Source: Vibrio sp. ES.051 | GTDB taxonomy: Bacteria > Pseudomonadota > Gammaproteobacteria > Enterobacterales > Vibrionaceae | Direction of reading: 5' to 3' | Length of the DNA: 64,000 nt | Assembly: GCF_002563795.1 (NCBI RefSeq) | Contig: NZ_PDJL01000003.1 | Location: 372,001-436,000 of the forward strand | Shown: positions 10,026-19,834 of the stretch, in pieces | Layout of the letters: each line of letters begins with the position of its first letter | How positions within the stretch are numbered: the first letter of the stretch is position 1 | Position numbers and translations under genes: made by a program | The notes under the pieces: generated by a model | What the model saw: the letters and a program-made list of their open reading frames with translations, nothing else | Databases searched by the model: none | What the model was told of the DNA's origin: nothing

Positions 10026-11741
10026 ATGCAACAACACTACGATTACATCATCGTCGGTGCGGGTTCGGCCGGCTGTGTGTTAGCGGATCGCTTGAGTGAG
10101 AGTGGTCACCATTCGGTATTATTGCTTGAAGCGGGTGGGTCGGATAAAAGTATTTTTATCCAGATGCCGACGGCGCTTTCTTACCCGATGAACACCGAAA
10201 AATACGCGTGGCAATTCGAAACGGTAGAAGAACAAGGTTTAGATGGACGCCAACTGCATTGCCCTCGCGGCAAAGTCTTGGGGGGGAGTTCGTCAATTAA
10301 CGGCATGGTTTACGTTCGTGGCCACGCTTGTGACTTCGACCAGTGGGAAGAAGAGGGCGCGAAAGGTTGGAACTATCAAGCGTGTTTACCTTACTTCCGC
10401 AAAGCGGAATCTTGGGTTGGCGGTGCAGATGAATACCGAGGCGATAATGGTCCAGTCGGCACATGTAACGGCAACGACATGCAGCGCAACCCACTGTATC
10501 AAGCTTTTATTGAGGCCGGTAAAGAAGCGGGTTATCCAGAAACAAAAGATTACAACGGTTATCAGCAAGAGGGCTTTGGCCCAATGCACATGACGGTTGA
10601 TAAAGGCGTGCGCGCTTCAACCTCTAACGCATACTTAAGCCGTGCTAAAAAACGCAAAAATTTCACCCTAATGAAGCGAGTCACGGTTCATCGCGTTTTA
10701 CTCGAAGAAACCGGCTCTGAAGGTAAGAAAGCAGTTGGCGTTGAATTTGAAAAGTCAGGTTCCATTCAACAATGTTTTGCAAATCGTGAAGTCATTTCGA
10801 GCGCGGGCTCGATTGGCTCTGTACAGCTATTGCAGCTTTCAGGCATTGGTCCTAAAGCGGTATTGGAAAAAGCGGGCATTGAGGTAAAACATCCGTTGGA
10901 AGGGGTAGGTAAAAACCTGCAAGATCACTTAGAAGTGTACTTCCAATATCACTGTAAACAACCTATCACGCTCAACAGCAAATTAGGTTTGGTGAGCAAG
11001 GGCTTGATTGGCACTGAGTGGATATTAACTCGCAAAGGTCTTGGGGCAACCAACCACTTTGAGTCGTGTGCATTCATCCGTTCTCGTGAAGGATTAAAAT
11101 GGCCAAATCTTCAATACCATTTCTTGCCTGCCGCCATGCGTTATGACGGGCAAGCCGCCTTTGATGGGCATGGTTTTCAAGTTCATGTTGGCCCAAACAA
11201 GCCCGAGAGCCGTGGGACGGTAGCGGTAACGTCTGCGAACCCTAACGATAAGCCGAAGATTGAGTTTAACTACATCTCAACCGAGCAAGATAAGCAGGAT
11301 TGGCGTGACTGTATTCGTCTAACCCGCGAAATTTTAAACCAACCAGTGATGGACGAGTTTCGAGGTGATGAGATCCAACCAAGTTTGAGCGTTACTACCG
11401 ACGATCAAATTGATCAATGGGTAAAGCAGAATGTCGAGAGTGCTTACCATCCATCTTGTACCTGCAAAATGGGCGCGGATAACGACCCATTAGCGGTTTT
11501 GAATGAGCGATGCCAAGTACGCGGCATTCAAGGCTTGCGTGTGGTGGACTCTTCTATTTTCCCAACCATTCCGAACGGGAACTTAAACGCGCCAACCATC
11601 ATGGTGGCTGAGCGTGCCGCAGATATGATTTTGGGCAACGCTTTAGAAACCTCTAACAACACACCAGTTTGGATTGCTCCGGACTGGCAAGAGATGCAAC
11701 GAATGCATCCACCGAAAAGAGATCTTGATTCGATCTCATAA
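10026..11741 (+). CDS. betA: Choline dehydrogenase
   Basis: FAD-dependent GMC-family oxidoreductase that oxidises choline to betaine aldehyde at the membrane. The start at 10026 gives 571 aa and has an AGGAGA site eight bases upstream; the frame is open to a TTG at 9999, but that falls inside the intergenic repeat. The FAD-binding motif [11 protein letters not shown] is at residues 10-20. GMC signatures are visible ([25 protein letters not shown]), and the active-site histidine is in [10 protein letters not shown]. The [10 protein letters not shown]-terminal signature is also present. It works with betB to make glycine betaine from choline imported by the following ABC transporter genes. Confidence 0.95.
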   Translation: MQQHYDYIIVGAGSAGCVLADRLSESGHHSVLLLEAGGSDKSIFIQMPTALSYPMNTEKYAWQFETVEEQGLDGRQLHCPRGKVLGGSSSINGMVYVRGHACDFDQWEEEGAKGWNYQACLPYFRKAESWVGGADEYRGDNGPVGTCNGNDMQRNPLYQAFIEAGKEAGYPETKDYNGYQQEGFGPMHMTVDKGVRASTSNAYLSRAKKRKNFTLMKRVTVHRVLLEETGSEGKKAVGVEFEKSGSIQQCFANREVISSAGSIGSVQLLQLSGIGPKAVLEKAGIEVKHPLEGVGKNLQDHLEVYFQYHCKQPITLNSKLGLVSKGLIGTEWILTRKGLGATNHFESCAFIRSREGLKWPNLQYHFLPAAMRYDGQAAFDGHGFQVHVGPNKPESRGTVAVTSANPNDKPKIEFNYISTEQDKQDWRDCIRLTREILNQPVMDEFRGDEIQPSLSVTTDDQIDQWVKQNVESAYHPSCTCKMGADNDPLAVLNERCQVRGIQGLRVVDSSIFPTIPNGNLNAPTIMVAERAADMILGNALETSNNTPVWIAPDWQEMQRMHPPKRDLDSIS

Positions 11742-11779
11742 CAATGAAAAAAGTCAGTAATCATTACAAGGAATTCAAT

Positions 11780-12718
11780 ATGTCTAAGACGACAAAAATC
11801 TTCTCAACCATCGCACTAAGTACGTTAGCAACAGGCGCTTATGCCAACCAATGTGAAACGGTACGATTCGCCGATGTAGGGTGGACCGACATTACCGCGA
11901 CAACAGCAGTGACATCAGAGTTACTAAAAGGACTGGGTTACAAAACCAAGACTGATCTGCTGTCTGTGCCAGTGACTTACTCTTCAATGGCGAACGGCGA
12001 TATCGATATTTTTCTCGGTAACTGGATGCCAACGATGGAAGGTGATATCGCGAAATACCGTGATGCAGGCACAGTAGAAACCGTCAGAGCGAACTTAGTC
12101 GGTGCAAAATACACACTCGCAGTACCGAAATACGTTTATGACGCAGGCGTGACGAACTTTGCTGACCTAATAAAACATGCCGACAAATTTAAAGACCGCA
12201 TTTACGGCATTGAACCAGGTAACGATGGTAACCGCTTAATCCAATCAATGATTGATACTAACGCGTTTGGCTTGCAAGACTTCAACCTCGTTGAATCGAG
12301 CGAAGCTGGCATGGTGTCGCAAGTTTCACGTGCTGCACGTCGCAATCAGTGGATTGTTTACTTAGGTTGGGCACCACACCCAATGAACAGCAACGTTGAA
12401 ATGGAGTACCTAGCGGGTGGTGACGACTTCTTTGGCCCAAATTACGGCGGCGCGAACGTCTACACAAACGTACGTAAAAACTACCTTTCTGAGTGTCCAA
12501 ACGTAGGCCAACTGGTGAAAAACTTAGAGTTCAGCCTAGAAATGGAAAACGAACTGATGGAAGCGATTCTTAACCAGAAGCAAAAGCCAGCGAAAGCGGC
12601 CCAAGCGTGGTTAAACGCGAACCAAGACCAAATTGAAACGTGGTTAAAGGGCGTGAAGGCGGCAGATGGTCAAGATGCAACGACAGCTATTACAAGCTAT
12701 TTAAAAACCAACGCTTAA
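11780..12718 (+). CDS. choX: Choline/betaine ABC transporter substrate-binding protein
   Basis: Periplasmic binding protein that captures choline for the permease encoded next. The start at 11780 (AAGG seven bases upstream) gives 312 aa with a clean signal peptide cut after AYA at about residue 24; the longer frame from 11744 would add an unlikely leader. The OpuAC fold is recognisable by GWTDITATT near the mature N-terminus and the GNWMPT and YLGWAPHPMN segments, whose tryptophans build the aromatic cage for quaternary amines. In vibrios the gene is also called proX of the betIBA-proXWV operon; cotranscription with betA points to choline as substrate. Confidence 0.9.
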   Translation: MSKTTKIFSTIALSTLATGAYANQCETVRFADVGWTDITATTAVTSELLKGLGYKTKTDLLSVPVTYSSMANGDIDIFLGNWMPTMEGDIAKYRDAGTVETVRANLVGAKYTLAVPKYVYDAGVTNFADLIKHADKFKDRIYGIEPGNDGNRLIQSMIDTNAFGLQDFNLVESSEAGMVSQVSRAARRNQWIVYLGWAPHPMNSNVEMEYLAGGDDFFGPNYGGANVYTNVRKNYLSECPNVGQLVKNLEFSLEMENELMEAILNQKQKPAKAAQAWLNANQDQIETWLKGVKAADGQDATTAITSYLKTNA

Positions 12719-12799
12719 GTATCTGTTCTGCTTTTTTAGAAAGTTTTTTGAGAAAAAGGTGGGCAGCCATGCCCGCCTCATTAACACAAAGGTTTTATT

Positions 12800-13642
12800 T
12801 TGAATTTTATTACGGACAACAAACTACCGTTGGGCCAATGGATGGAAACTGGCGTCGATTGGTTAACCATCAACGCATCGGGTTTCTTTGATGCTATCTC
12901 TATTACACTAGAAACGGTCATTCTTTTCGTGGTGGACATTTTTAAATGGATGCCACCTGCGGCGCCAATCATTATGACCGCGGCAATTGCGTGGTTCTTA
13001 CATCGCAGTGTTCCGCTTGTGGTATTCATTGTGTTGGCCTTGCTTGCAATTCTCAACCTTGGTTACTGGCAAGAAATGCTGGAAACCTTTGTCCTTGTAT
13101 TTGCAGCGACAACGATTTCCGTATTAATTGGCGTGCCGCTGGGCATCATGGCGGCACACCGTCCTTGGTTATACACGTTATTACGGCCGATTCTCGACTT
13201 GATGCAGACCGTGCCGACATTCGTTTACCTGATCCCAACTTTGGTTCTGTTTGGTCTCGGGATTGTACCTGGACTCATCTCGACCATCATTTTCGCTATC
13301 GCTGCGCCAATTCGTTTGACGTACCTCGGCATTATTAAAGTGCCAGAGGAACTACTTGAAGCAGGAAAAGCATTTGGTGCCAGCCGTATGAAGTTACTGT
13401 TTAAGGTGGAGTTACCTGCGGCGCTTCCGAGCATTATGGCTGGTGTCACACAGTGCATTATGTTGTCTCTTTCAATGGTGGTGATTGCTGCTTTGGTGGG
13501 GGCCGATGGACTCGGTAAGCCAGTCGTACGTGCCCTTAATACGGTAAATATCTCACAAGGTTTTGAGGCGGGCTTAGCCATTGTGCTTGTTGCCATCATC
13601 CTTGACCGCCTATGTAAAGCACCCAATCAGAAGGAGGCGTAA
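12800..13642 (+). CDS. choW: Choline ABC transporter permease, TTG start
   Basis: Inner-membrane permease of the choline importer. The 280-aa protein has several hydrophobic helices and a binding-protein-dependent permease domain, with the EAA loop at about EELLEAGKAFGASRMKLL. The start appears to be TTG at 12800: an AAAGG site lies upstream at normal spacing and the next ATG at 12839 would remove part of the conserved N-terminus. It is 81 bp after choX and 2 bp before choV. Also known as proW in Vibrio papers. Confidence 0.88.
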   Translation: MNFITDNKLPLGQWMETGVDWLTINASGFFDAISITLETVILFVVDIFKWMPPAAPIIMTAAIAWFLHRSVPLVVFIVLALLAILNLGYWQEMLETFVLVFAATTISVLIGVPLGIMAAHRPWLYTLLRPILDLMQTVPTFVYLIPTLVLFGLGIVPGLISTIIFAIAAPIRLTYLGIIKVPEELLEAGKAFGASRMKLLFKVELPAALPSIMAGVTQCIMLSLSMVVIAALVGADGLGKPVVRALNTVNISQGFEAGLAIVLVAIILDRLCKAPNQKEA

Positions 13643-13644
13643 TC

Positions 13645-14820
13645 ATGGACGCAATTACTATTCAAAACCTTGATGTTGTCTTTGGTCAGCAACCGAAACA
13701 AGCGTTAGCACATTTGGATCAAGGTAAGTCGAGACAAGAAATCATCGACAAAACGGGTCAGGTTGTTGGCGTCGATAATGTTTCGCTGAATGTGAAGCAA
13801 GGTGAGATTTGTGTCCTGATGGGATTATCTGGTTCGGGAAAATCAAGCTTATTGCGCACGGTAAATGGATTGAATGAGATATCTCGTGGCTCTTTGAAAG
13901 TCAAAGATAGTGACGATATGGTTGAACTGTCAAACTGTGATGAACAGACGCTGCGTCACCTGCGTACTCATCGTGTATCGATGGTGTTTCAGAAGTTTGC
14001 ATTGATGCCTTGGTTAACCGTATTGGACAACGTTGCGTTTGGTCTGGAAATGCAAGATATTGCGAAAGCGGAACGCCGTAAAAAGGCGCGAGAACAACTG
14101 GAAATGGTTGGTTTATCTGAGTGGGAAACCAAGTTTCCTCATGAACTTTCTGGTGGTATGCAGCAGCGTGTTGGCCTAGCTCGTGCCTTTGCCATGGATA
14201 CCGATATCTTATTAATGGATGAGCCATTTTCAGCGCTTGATCCACTGATTCGAGCGCAGCTTCAAGATGAGCTAATGTTACTGCAAAAGAAACTGAACAA
14301 GACCATTTTGTTTGTCAGCCATGATTTGGATGAAGCGCTTAAAATTGGTAACAATATAGCCATTATGGAGTCGGGTAAGTTGATCCAGCATGGTAAACCA
14401 GAACAGATCATTCTCGCGCCAGAAAACGATTATGTGGCTGACTTTGTGGCTCATACTAATCCGCTGAATGTTTTAAAAGGCCGTTCGTTAATGCAGCCGA
14501 GTGACACTCTTCCGCGTGAAGAGCGACGTGTTCTAGTCTGTCCAGAGCAAAATATTTGGGTAACCCAAGAGTCTCAGGGGCTCACGTTGGCAAACTCAGA
14601 TAAGTCATTGTTTAATTGGGTAAGCGATTCTTCTAATTTTGATGATGTGAATGAAAGTACGCTCGTACAAGCAAATCCAGATATTAGTATGCGTGAAGCG
14701 ATAGAGCTTAAACAGCGCAGTAATCACCCCCTGTTGATGGTGGAGGATAATAAACTGGTGGGCGTATTAGGTAACAATGAACTTTATGATGCCTTACTGG
14801 GGAATTTCAAAGCCTACTGA
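13645..14820 (+). CDS. choV: Choline ABC transporter ATP-binding protein
   Basis: ATPase that drives the choline importer, on the cytoplasmic face. At 391 aa it has an N-terminal extension typical of ProV/ChoV, Walker A GLSGSGKSS near residue 60, Q-loop, signature LSGGMQQR near 170, Walker B ILLMDEP, and the H-loop VSHD. The C-terminal part from about 280 on is a degenerate CBS-type region as in osmoregulated transporters. It follows choW by 2 bp and ends the bet operon, with a hairpin terminator about 170 bp downstream. Confidence 0.9.
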   Translation: MDAITIQNLDVVFGQQPKQALAHLDQGKSRQEIIDKTGQVVGVDNVSLNVKQGEICVLMGLSGSGKSSLLRTVNGLNEISRGSLKVKDSDDMVELSNCDEQTLRHLRTHRVSMVFQKFALMPWLTVLDNVAFGLEMQDIAKAERRKKAREQLEMVGLSEWETKFPHELSGGMQQRVGLARAFAMDTDILLMDEPFSALDPLIRAQLQDELMLLQKKLNKTILFVSHDLDEALKIGNNIAIMESGKLIQHGKPEQIILAPENDYVADFVAHTNPLNVLKGRSLMQPSDTLPREERRVLVCPEQNIWVTQESQGLTLANSDKSLFNWVSDSSNFDDVNESTLVQANPDISMREAIELKQRSNHPLLMVEDNKLVGVLGNNELYDALLGNFKAY

Positions 14821-14985
14821 TTAATGATGCATTAAATCTAGAGGCTGGCGTCCATGTTACATTTTCTGTGAACCGAAATGACGCTGAATAGGTCGTCTTA
14901 GGGGGCACCCCAGATGATGTAGTGAGGGGGGGGGGCTGATAGTATGGCATCACAATGGTAGCCGCGCCTCGCCGATAGAGTCATA

Positions 14986-15013
14986 GGAAGCAACAATATA
15001 TGTTGTTGCTTCC
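14986..15013. terminator. Hairpin terminator between choV and the slipin gene
   Basis: An 11-bp perfect stem (ggaagcaacaa at 14986-14996 with 15003-15013) has a 6-base loop and sits between two converging operons. The 165-bp stretch before it contains a run of ten G (14926-14935) and no gene. Confidence 0.7.
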
Positions 15014-15020
15014 TTCTTAT

Positions 15021-15827
15021 TTATCGTTCTTTATCTTTATCTTTATCTTGAGTTTGTGTCGCTTTGTTTTGTTTAACGGCATCGGCAATGTCGCTTACCG
15101 CTTCAACCAGGTTAATTGGCATAGGGAAAATGATCGTGGACGTTTTATCTGTGGTGATTTCTGTTAGCGTTTGCATATAGCGTAATTGCAGCGCGTTGGG
15201 TGCTTCGTTCAGCATTTGTGCTGCTTCTTTCAATTTATTCGATGCTTCTAGTTCACCCATCGCGTGGATGATTTTTGCTCGGCGATTACGTTCTGCTTCG
15301 GCTTGACGGGCAAGTGCACGAACCATGCTTTCGTTCAAATCGACGTGCTTAACTTCAACGGTTGCTATTTTAATCCCCCAATCGTCGGTTTGTTGATCGA
15401 GGATCGTTTGCAAGTCTTTATTCAAGCGATCTCGCTCAGATAACAATTCATCAAGTTCATGCTGACCTAATACCGAGCGTAACGTTGTTTGTGAAAGTTG
15501 ACTGGTTGCATCGCTGTAGCTTTCAATATTGTTAATCGCCATTTGTGGGTCAACGACACGAAAGTACACTACGGCATTGACACGAACAGATACGTTGTCT
15601 TTGGTAATGAGATCTTGTGTTGGGACATCCAAAACGATGGTACGCAAATCCACACGAACCATTTGTTGGATAAAAGGGATCAGGATGATTAAGCCGGGAC
15701 CTTTGACTTCTTGGAATCGACCCAAGAAGAATACAACGCCTCGCTCGTACTCTCTCAAAACCTTAAACACTTGTGTCGCAAGTGCAAACAGCAGCACCAC
15801 GATCACCGAAACAGTATAAAGCATCAT
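15021..15827 (-). CDS. SPFH-domain membrane protein (slipin/stomatin family)
   Basis: A stomatin-like membrane scaffold protein. A single N-terminal membrane helix (about residues 3-20) precedes the SPFH domain ([13 protein letters not shown]...[13 protein letters not shown]) and a coiled-coil [11 protein letters not shown] region, ending in a charged tail rich in K, D and Q. At 268 aa it belongs to the slipin group that is normally found next to an NfeD gene, as here, where it follows nfeD by 9 bp. Such pairs are thought to organise membrane microdomains; the exact job in vibrios is not known. Confidence 0.87.
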   Translation of the reverse strand: MMLYTVSVIVVLLFALATQVFKVLREYERGVVFFLGRFQEVKGPGLIILIPFIQQMVRVDLRTIVLDVPTQDLITKDNVSVRVNAVVYFRVVDPQMAINNIESYSDATSQLSQTTLRSVLGQHELDELLSERDRLNKDLQTILDQQTDDWGIKIATVEVKHVDLNESMVRALARQAEAERNRRAKIIHAMGELEASNKLKEAAQMLNEAPNALQLRYMQTLTEITTDKTSTIIFPMPINLVEAVSDIADAVKQNKATQTQDKDKDKER

Positions 15828-15836
15828 AAATGCCTC

Positions 15837-17213
15837 CTATTTTTTAGGGTGGTCTTTAGGCATCACGGATAAGGTCAGCCCTTTAACATTGACAATGGTG
15901 ACTTGATCACCTTGTTTGAGTTCTTGATGGTCTTTGGTGGTTGCTTGCCAAAGTGCCCCGTCCATACGAACGCGTCCTTCACCGTCCACAAAATCATCGC
16001 TGACAACGGCAAGTTTACCGGGATAAGTTTCTAAACCTGTGGTTACACGCCGACGGCGTATGTTGAGTAACAGTCCGACGGTCAGCACAATCAATGCCAC
16101 TGAGAATATAGAGATGCCAAAAATTAAAGGGAGAGCGATTTGAAACCCCGGTAAATCACTGTCCATAAGGAATATGGACCCTAAGACAAAGGCCACTACG
16201 CCACCAAGACCTAAAATGCCGAAACTTGGGCTAAAGGCTTCGGCGATCATTAATGCGATTCCTAGCAGCAACAGACCGAGCCCTGCGTAATTAACTGGCA
16301 TCATCTGCAATGCGTACATCGCCAGCAATAAGCAAATCCCACCCAAGACACCGGGTAAACCAATGCCGGGGTTATAAAATTCAAGTAACAAACCATAAAT
16401 ACCAATGAGCATTAAAATATAGGCGACATTAGGGTTTGTGATAACGGCCAACATTTCTGCTCGCCAGTCAGGGGTTCTCTCAATCCAAACTGGGCTTTCT
16501 AGTGACAATGTCACTTCTTGGTTGTTGATTTTGACCGTTTTCCCATTAATGGCGGTCACTAAGTCTTCTGGCGAGTTTGCGATATAGTCAATAACGTTGA
16601 GCTCCAGCGCTTCGGTCGCATCTAAGCTGGCGGCTTCGCTCACTGCTTTTTCTGCCCATTCTGCGTTTCGACCATGAAGTTTTGCTAGCCCTTTAATGTA
16701 GGCTTTTGCATCGTTAATGACTTTTTTTTCCATCGCTGTTTTAGCTGGGACTTTTTCTGAACTGTCACTGGCGTCTTGTGGTTTCTCTTCTGCCTCTTGG
16801 TTTTGTCCATCGTCAGAAGAGGGGGCTTGTGGCGCCCCACCTAAAGCGACAGGAGTCGCTGCCCCGAGATTGGTGGCCTCGGCCATTGCGGCTATATGAC
16901 TGGCAAGTAAGATATATGTGCCTGCGCTGGCGGCCCTAGAACCTGAAGGACCAACCCAAGTTGCGACGGGAGTTGTGGAAGTGGTGATAGCATGAATGAT
17001 ATCTCTCATTGCGCTGTCTAAGCCTCCTGGTGTGTCCATTTCCAAGATAACTAAACTAACGCCATTGAGCTGCGCTTGCTCTATTTCACGAGACAAGTAG
17101 TCACTGGTGGCGGGCCCAATGGCGCCTTTGACGGGGACAATCCAAACCGTATTTGCGAGTGCTTGGCTGGCAAGCATGAGTAGTGGTAAGGCCCATATCC
17201 ATATTCGTTTCAT
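15837..17213 (-). CDS. nfeD: NfeD family protein with ClpP-class protease domain
   Basis: Long-form NfeD of 458 aa. It has a signal peptide (to about residue 20); a periplasmic ClpP-like serine protease domain with the PSGSRAASAGTY segment carrying the putative nucleophile serine; a low-complexity insert rich in Q, E, D and S (about 130-155); four to five membrane helices; and a C-terminal OB-fold NfeD domain. In archaea the homologous protease cuts the C-terminus of its stomatin partner; the partner here is the slipin gene just downstream in the same operon. Cleavage in this bacterium is inferred, not shown. Confidence 0.88.
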   Translation of the reverse strand: MKRIWIWALPLLMLASQALANTVWIVPVKGAIGPATSDYLSREIEQAQLNGVSLVILEMDTPGGLDSAMRDIIHAITTSTTPVATWVGPSGSRAASAGTYILLASHIAAMAEATNLGAATPVALGGAPQAPSSDDGQNQEAEEKPQDASDSSEKVPAKTAMEKKVINDAKAYIKGLAKLHGRNAEWAEKAVSEAASLDATEALELNVIDYIANSPEDLVTAINGKTVKINNQEVTLSLESPVWIERTPDWRAEMLAVITNPNVAYILMLIGIYGLLLEFYNPGIGLPGVLGGICLLLAMYALQMMPVNYAGLGLLLLGIALMIAEAFSPSFGILGLGGVVAFVLGSIFLMDSDLPGFQIALPLIFGISIFSVALIVLTVGLLLNIRRRRVTTGLETYPGKLAVVSDDFVDGEGRVRMDGALWQATTKDHQELKQGDQVTIVNVKGLTLSVMPKDHPKK

Positions 17214-17474
17214 CCAGTCCTCCTTGTGTGGTCACAGGGACTTATTAAAATCTATTTCAAGTATATACGCAGTAATACTAGCTCAAGTAAGTAATTGATC
17301 ATTCTCGTTGGCTAAATTGTTAGCGTTATAGGTGATAGTGATGGAGAAAGGCATCCCAAGCTTCTCCAGTGACTTTTTCATTTAAGTAGAGTTATGGACG
17401 TATTTTGAAGGTTCAATCGATATCTAAATCTCGTTTGAAGTAGTAAACTGCGCAAAAAACTGTAGGTAATCGTG

Positions 17475-17597
17475 ATGTTTATTGTTCAACGCTTGGTCAA
17501 GTTGGCCATTATCTGTTTGATTTTCTTCACTATCTTTGATCTTATCTCTTACGGTGAGATAACATGGGTTCAGCGGCTACTGGCGGCGATAAGTTAA
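17475..17597 (+). CDS. Putative small membrane protein (40 aa)
   Basis: An ORF of 40 codons followed closely by a strong hairpin terminator. The product has a basic amphipathic start (MFIVQRLVKL) and one strongly hydrophobic stretch (AIICLIFFTIFDLI), the profile of a single-pass small membrane protein. A weak AGGT site precedes the ATG. The terminator 38 bp after the stop supports a real, separately transcribed unit. The rest of the 710-bp gap 17214-17924 shows no other gene. Confidence 0.5.
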   Translation: MFIVQRLVKLAIICLIFFTIFDLISYGEITWVQRLLAAIS

Positions 17598-17634
17598 ATC
17601 AAACTGACTCTTTATTGTCAGTAGACCGATGAAG

Positions 17635-17663
17635 CGAGCAAAATATATTTCTGCTCGTTTTTT
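17635..17663 (+). terminator. Rho-independent terminator
   Basis: Stem cgagca (17635-17640) pairs with tgctcg (17652-17657), followed by six T. It is placed right after the 40-codon ORF. Confidence 0.8.
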
Positions 17664-17924
17664 GCTTCCTCCCACCTTGAACGTTACAGCAAAGCGGCGT
17701 TGCTCTTACTTGCATCACTGCGCTCTCAAAATGGGAAAAAACCACAAGCGCGAAAGTACTCGAGGCAATCCTTTATACAAGGATTGATAGACTGATGCTT
17801 GAGTAAGCAGTTTCACGGTAAGAGAATGACGCCTGTCTAAGCTGGCATTGTTGTGCGGTCACTCAAATCTTTGTTGTTAATGAAGTGTTAATCTTGAAGG
17901 GTGTGAACTCGAAAAGATAAAAGC

Positions 17925-18935
17925 ATGGACGTTCTTAACCCTCTAAACTCTTTTATTCGGCAGGATGGCATACCAACTTTTGGTCATCTTGATGGGATCC
18001 CCCAATCGTTGCAGCTTGAGAAGTTTACGTATTTCAATGAAATGGATAAACCAGCATCGAAGTGGAGGCACTACTTCGACTTCAAGCAGTTTCAGTTCGT
18101 TAATTTAGTGACACCCGACTACGTTATTGGGGTTGCGATTGCAGATATCCGTTATTTGGCGTCTGGCTTTTGTTATCTATTTGATATAAAGAATAACGAG
18201 TTGATTGAGCAACAATGGCTGCAACCTTTTAACATTGGCTATGAGACTCAACCTTCTAGTTGGTCAAGCAACGCTCATTTTGCTAGCAAGAGTATTCAAT
18301 TTTCTATCCGGGAAGGGCGTTGGCATATCCATGTTGTGAGCAAGTCTGTCAATGCGGATCTTCACTTATGTCCATTACATGAGAGTGTGCCGTTGATGTT
18401 GTGCACCCCAACGGGTTATGCAGGCTGGACATATACGCAAAAACACAATGCATTAACCGTACACGGCAACCTGTATATTTTTGGGAAGGAGCAAGAGCTT
18501 TCCTCTGTCTCTGCGGGTTACGACTTCTCCGCGGGTTATATGAGAAGAGAAACCAGTTGGCGCTGGGCAAGTATTAATTGTCTGGATAGCTGCAAACGCT
18601 TTGGTTTGAACCTTGCTTCAGGTGTTAATGAAACGGGGTATTGCGAAAATGTGGTTTGGGTTAATGGTGAGCGTCATCTATTACCACCTGTGCAGTTTCA
18701 CTTTTCTAGAACGAATGAGAGCGACGCGTGGCGTATTACCTCACAAGATCTTCGGGTTGATTTAACGTTCTTGCCTTTAAATCGACGCAGTGAAAAGAAA
18801 AACTTTTGGTTTTTGAAAAGTAATTTTCGTCAGTATATCGGTTATTTTTCTGGTCATGTAATGGATGACCATGGCATTAAGCACAAGCTAGATGGTGTCA
18901 TTGGGCTTACTGAAGACCACTATGCTAAATGGTAG
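17925..18935 (+). CDS. DUF2804 domain protein
   Basis: A 336-aa protein that I assign to the DUF2804 family, whose biochemical role is unknown. It has no signal peptide or membrane helix. It is rich in aromatic residues and beta structure, with repeated tryptophan-containing strands (RHYFDFKQF; WRWASINCLD), in line with a lipocalin-like or beta-sandwich fold. The gene stops 7 bp before the fatty-acid-hydroxylase gene, so the two are probably cotranscribed; this hints at a role with lipids, but that is inference. Confidence 0.7.
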   Translation: MDVLNPLNSFIRQDGIPTFGHLDGIPQSLQLEKFTYFNEMDKPASKWRHYFDFKQFQFVNLVTPDYVIGVAIADIRYLASGFCYLFDIKNNELIEQQWLQPFNIGYETQPSSWSSNAHFASKSIQFSIREGRWHIHVVSKSVNADLHLCPLHESVPLMLCTPTGYAGWTYTQKHNALTVHGNLYIFGKEQELSSVSAGYDFSAGYMRRETSWRWASINCLDSCKRFGLNLASGVNETGYCENVVWVNGERHLLPPVQFHFSRTNESDAWRITSQDLRVDLTFLPLNRRSEKKNFWFLKSNFRQYIGYFSGHVMDDHGIKHKLDGVIGLTEDHYAKW

Positions 18936-18942
18936 AAACACA

Positions 18943-19800
18943 ATGGATTGGACGCAATTAATGGAACGCCCAGAATTACTCCTCATGATTTTGGCCCCCA
19001 TTTTCATGCTGTGTATGGCCGCAGAATATTGGTTTGGACAGCGAAAAGGACGTTTACCGGAAAGCGCAAGGTATTCTATCCCGGAAGTTACCTGTAACTT
19101 TGTGTTAGCCGGTTTACATCAAGTGACCGATATTTTGGCAGGTTTACTGATCGCCCAGCTGTATTTGTGGTGGTTTGATTGGCGACTGTTTGATATCGAA
19201 ATGGAGACTTCCGCTTTGGTATTGCTCGTTGTTCTTCAAGACTTTTTTTATTACTGGTTTCATCGCGCTAGTCACCGAATTCGTTGGATGTGGGCCGCAC
19301 ATGTGGTTCACCATAGCTCTGAAAGAATGAACTTCAGTACGGCATTTCGTCAAAGCCTGATGTATCCGTTAGCGGGAATGTGGTTATTCTGGTTGCCGCT
19401 GGTGATTATCGGTTTTGATCCCAAGTGGGTAGTTTTCGTTGTGCTGTTTAATCTCGGGTTACAGTTTTTTGTGCACACCCAATCTATTCGTTCACTGGGT
19501 CCTTTAGAATGGGTATTTAATACTCCTTCGCATCATCGCGTTCATCATGGTGTCAACCGTCAGTACATTGATAAAAACTATGCAGGCGTGTTGATTATCT
19601 GGGATCGGATTTTTGGGACATTTGAACCAGAGGTTGAAGCGGTTCGCTATGGTATCTCTAAGCCTGTAAATAGCTTTAATCCGATTAAGGTCACGTTTGC
19701 AGAATGGAAAGACATGTTTCATGAAGTCAGTCGACCAAACTTGACGTGGCAACAACGTTGGCGCTGCTTGTTTTCTCCGCCATCGGATCTTGTTGAGTAG
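18943..19800 (+). CDS. Sterol desaturase / fatty acid hydroxylase family membrane protein
   Basis: Integral membrane di-iron enzyme family. The three histidine boxes are present in order: HRASH, HVVHH and HHRVHH, with hydrophobic helices before and between them. The start at 18943 (285 aa) directly follows the DUF2804 stop; alternative starts at 18922 or 18892 would overlap that gene. Likely activity is hydroxylation or desaturation of a membrane lipid; the substrate cannot be read from the sequence. It ends 34 bp before the convergent fhuC stop. Confidence 0.82.
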   Translation: MDWTQLMERPELLLMILAPIFMLCMAAEYWFGQRKGRLPESARYSIPEVTCNFVLAGLHQVTDILAGLLIAQLYLWWFDWRLFDIEMETSALVLLVVLQDFFYYWFHRASHRIRWMWAAHVVHHSSERMNFSTAFRQSLMYPLAGMWLFWLPLVIIGFDPKWVVFVVLFNLGLQFFVHTQSIRSLGPLEWVFNTPSHHRVHHGVNRQYIDKNYAGVLIIWDRIFGTFEPEVEAVRYGISKPVNSFNPIKVTFAEWKDMFHEVSRPNLTWQQRWRCLFSPPSDLVE

Positions 19801-19834
19801 TGACCGAGTGTCGAACTTGCTTGGATGGTTTGAA

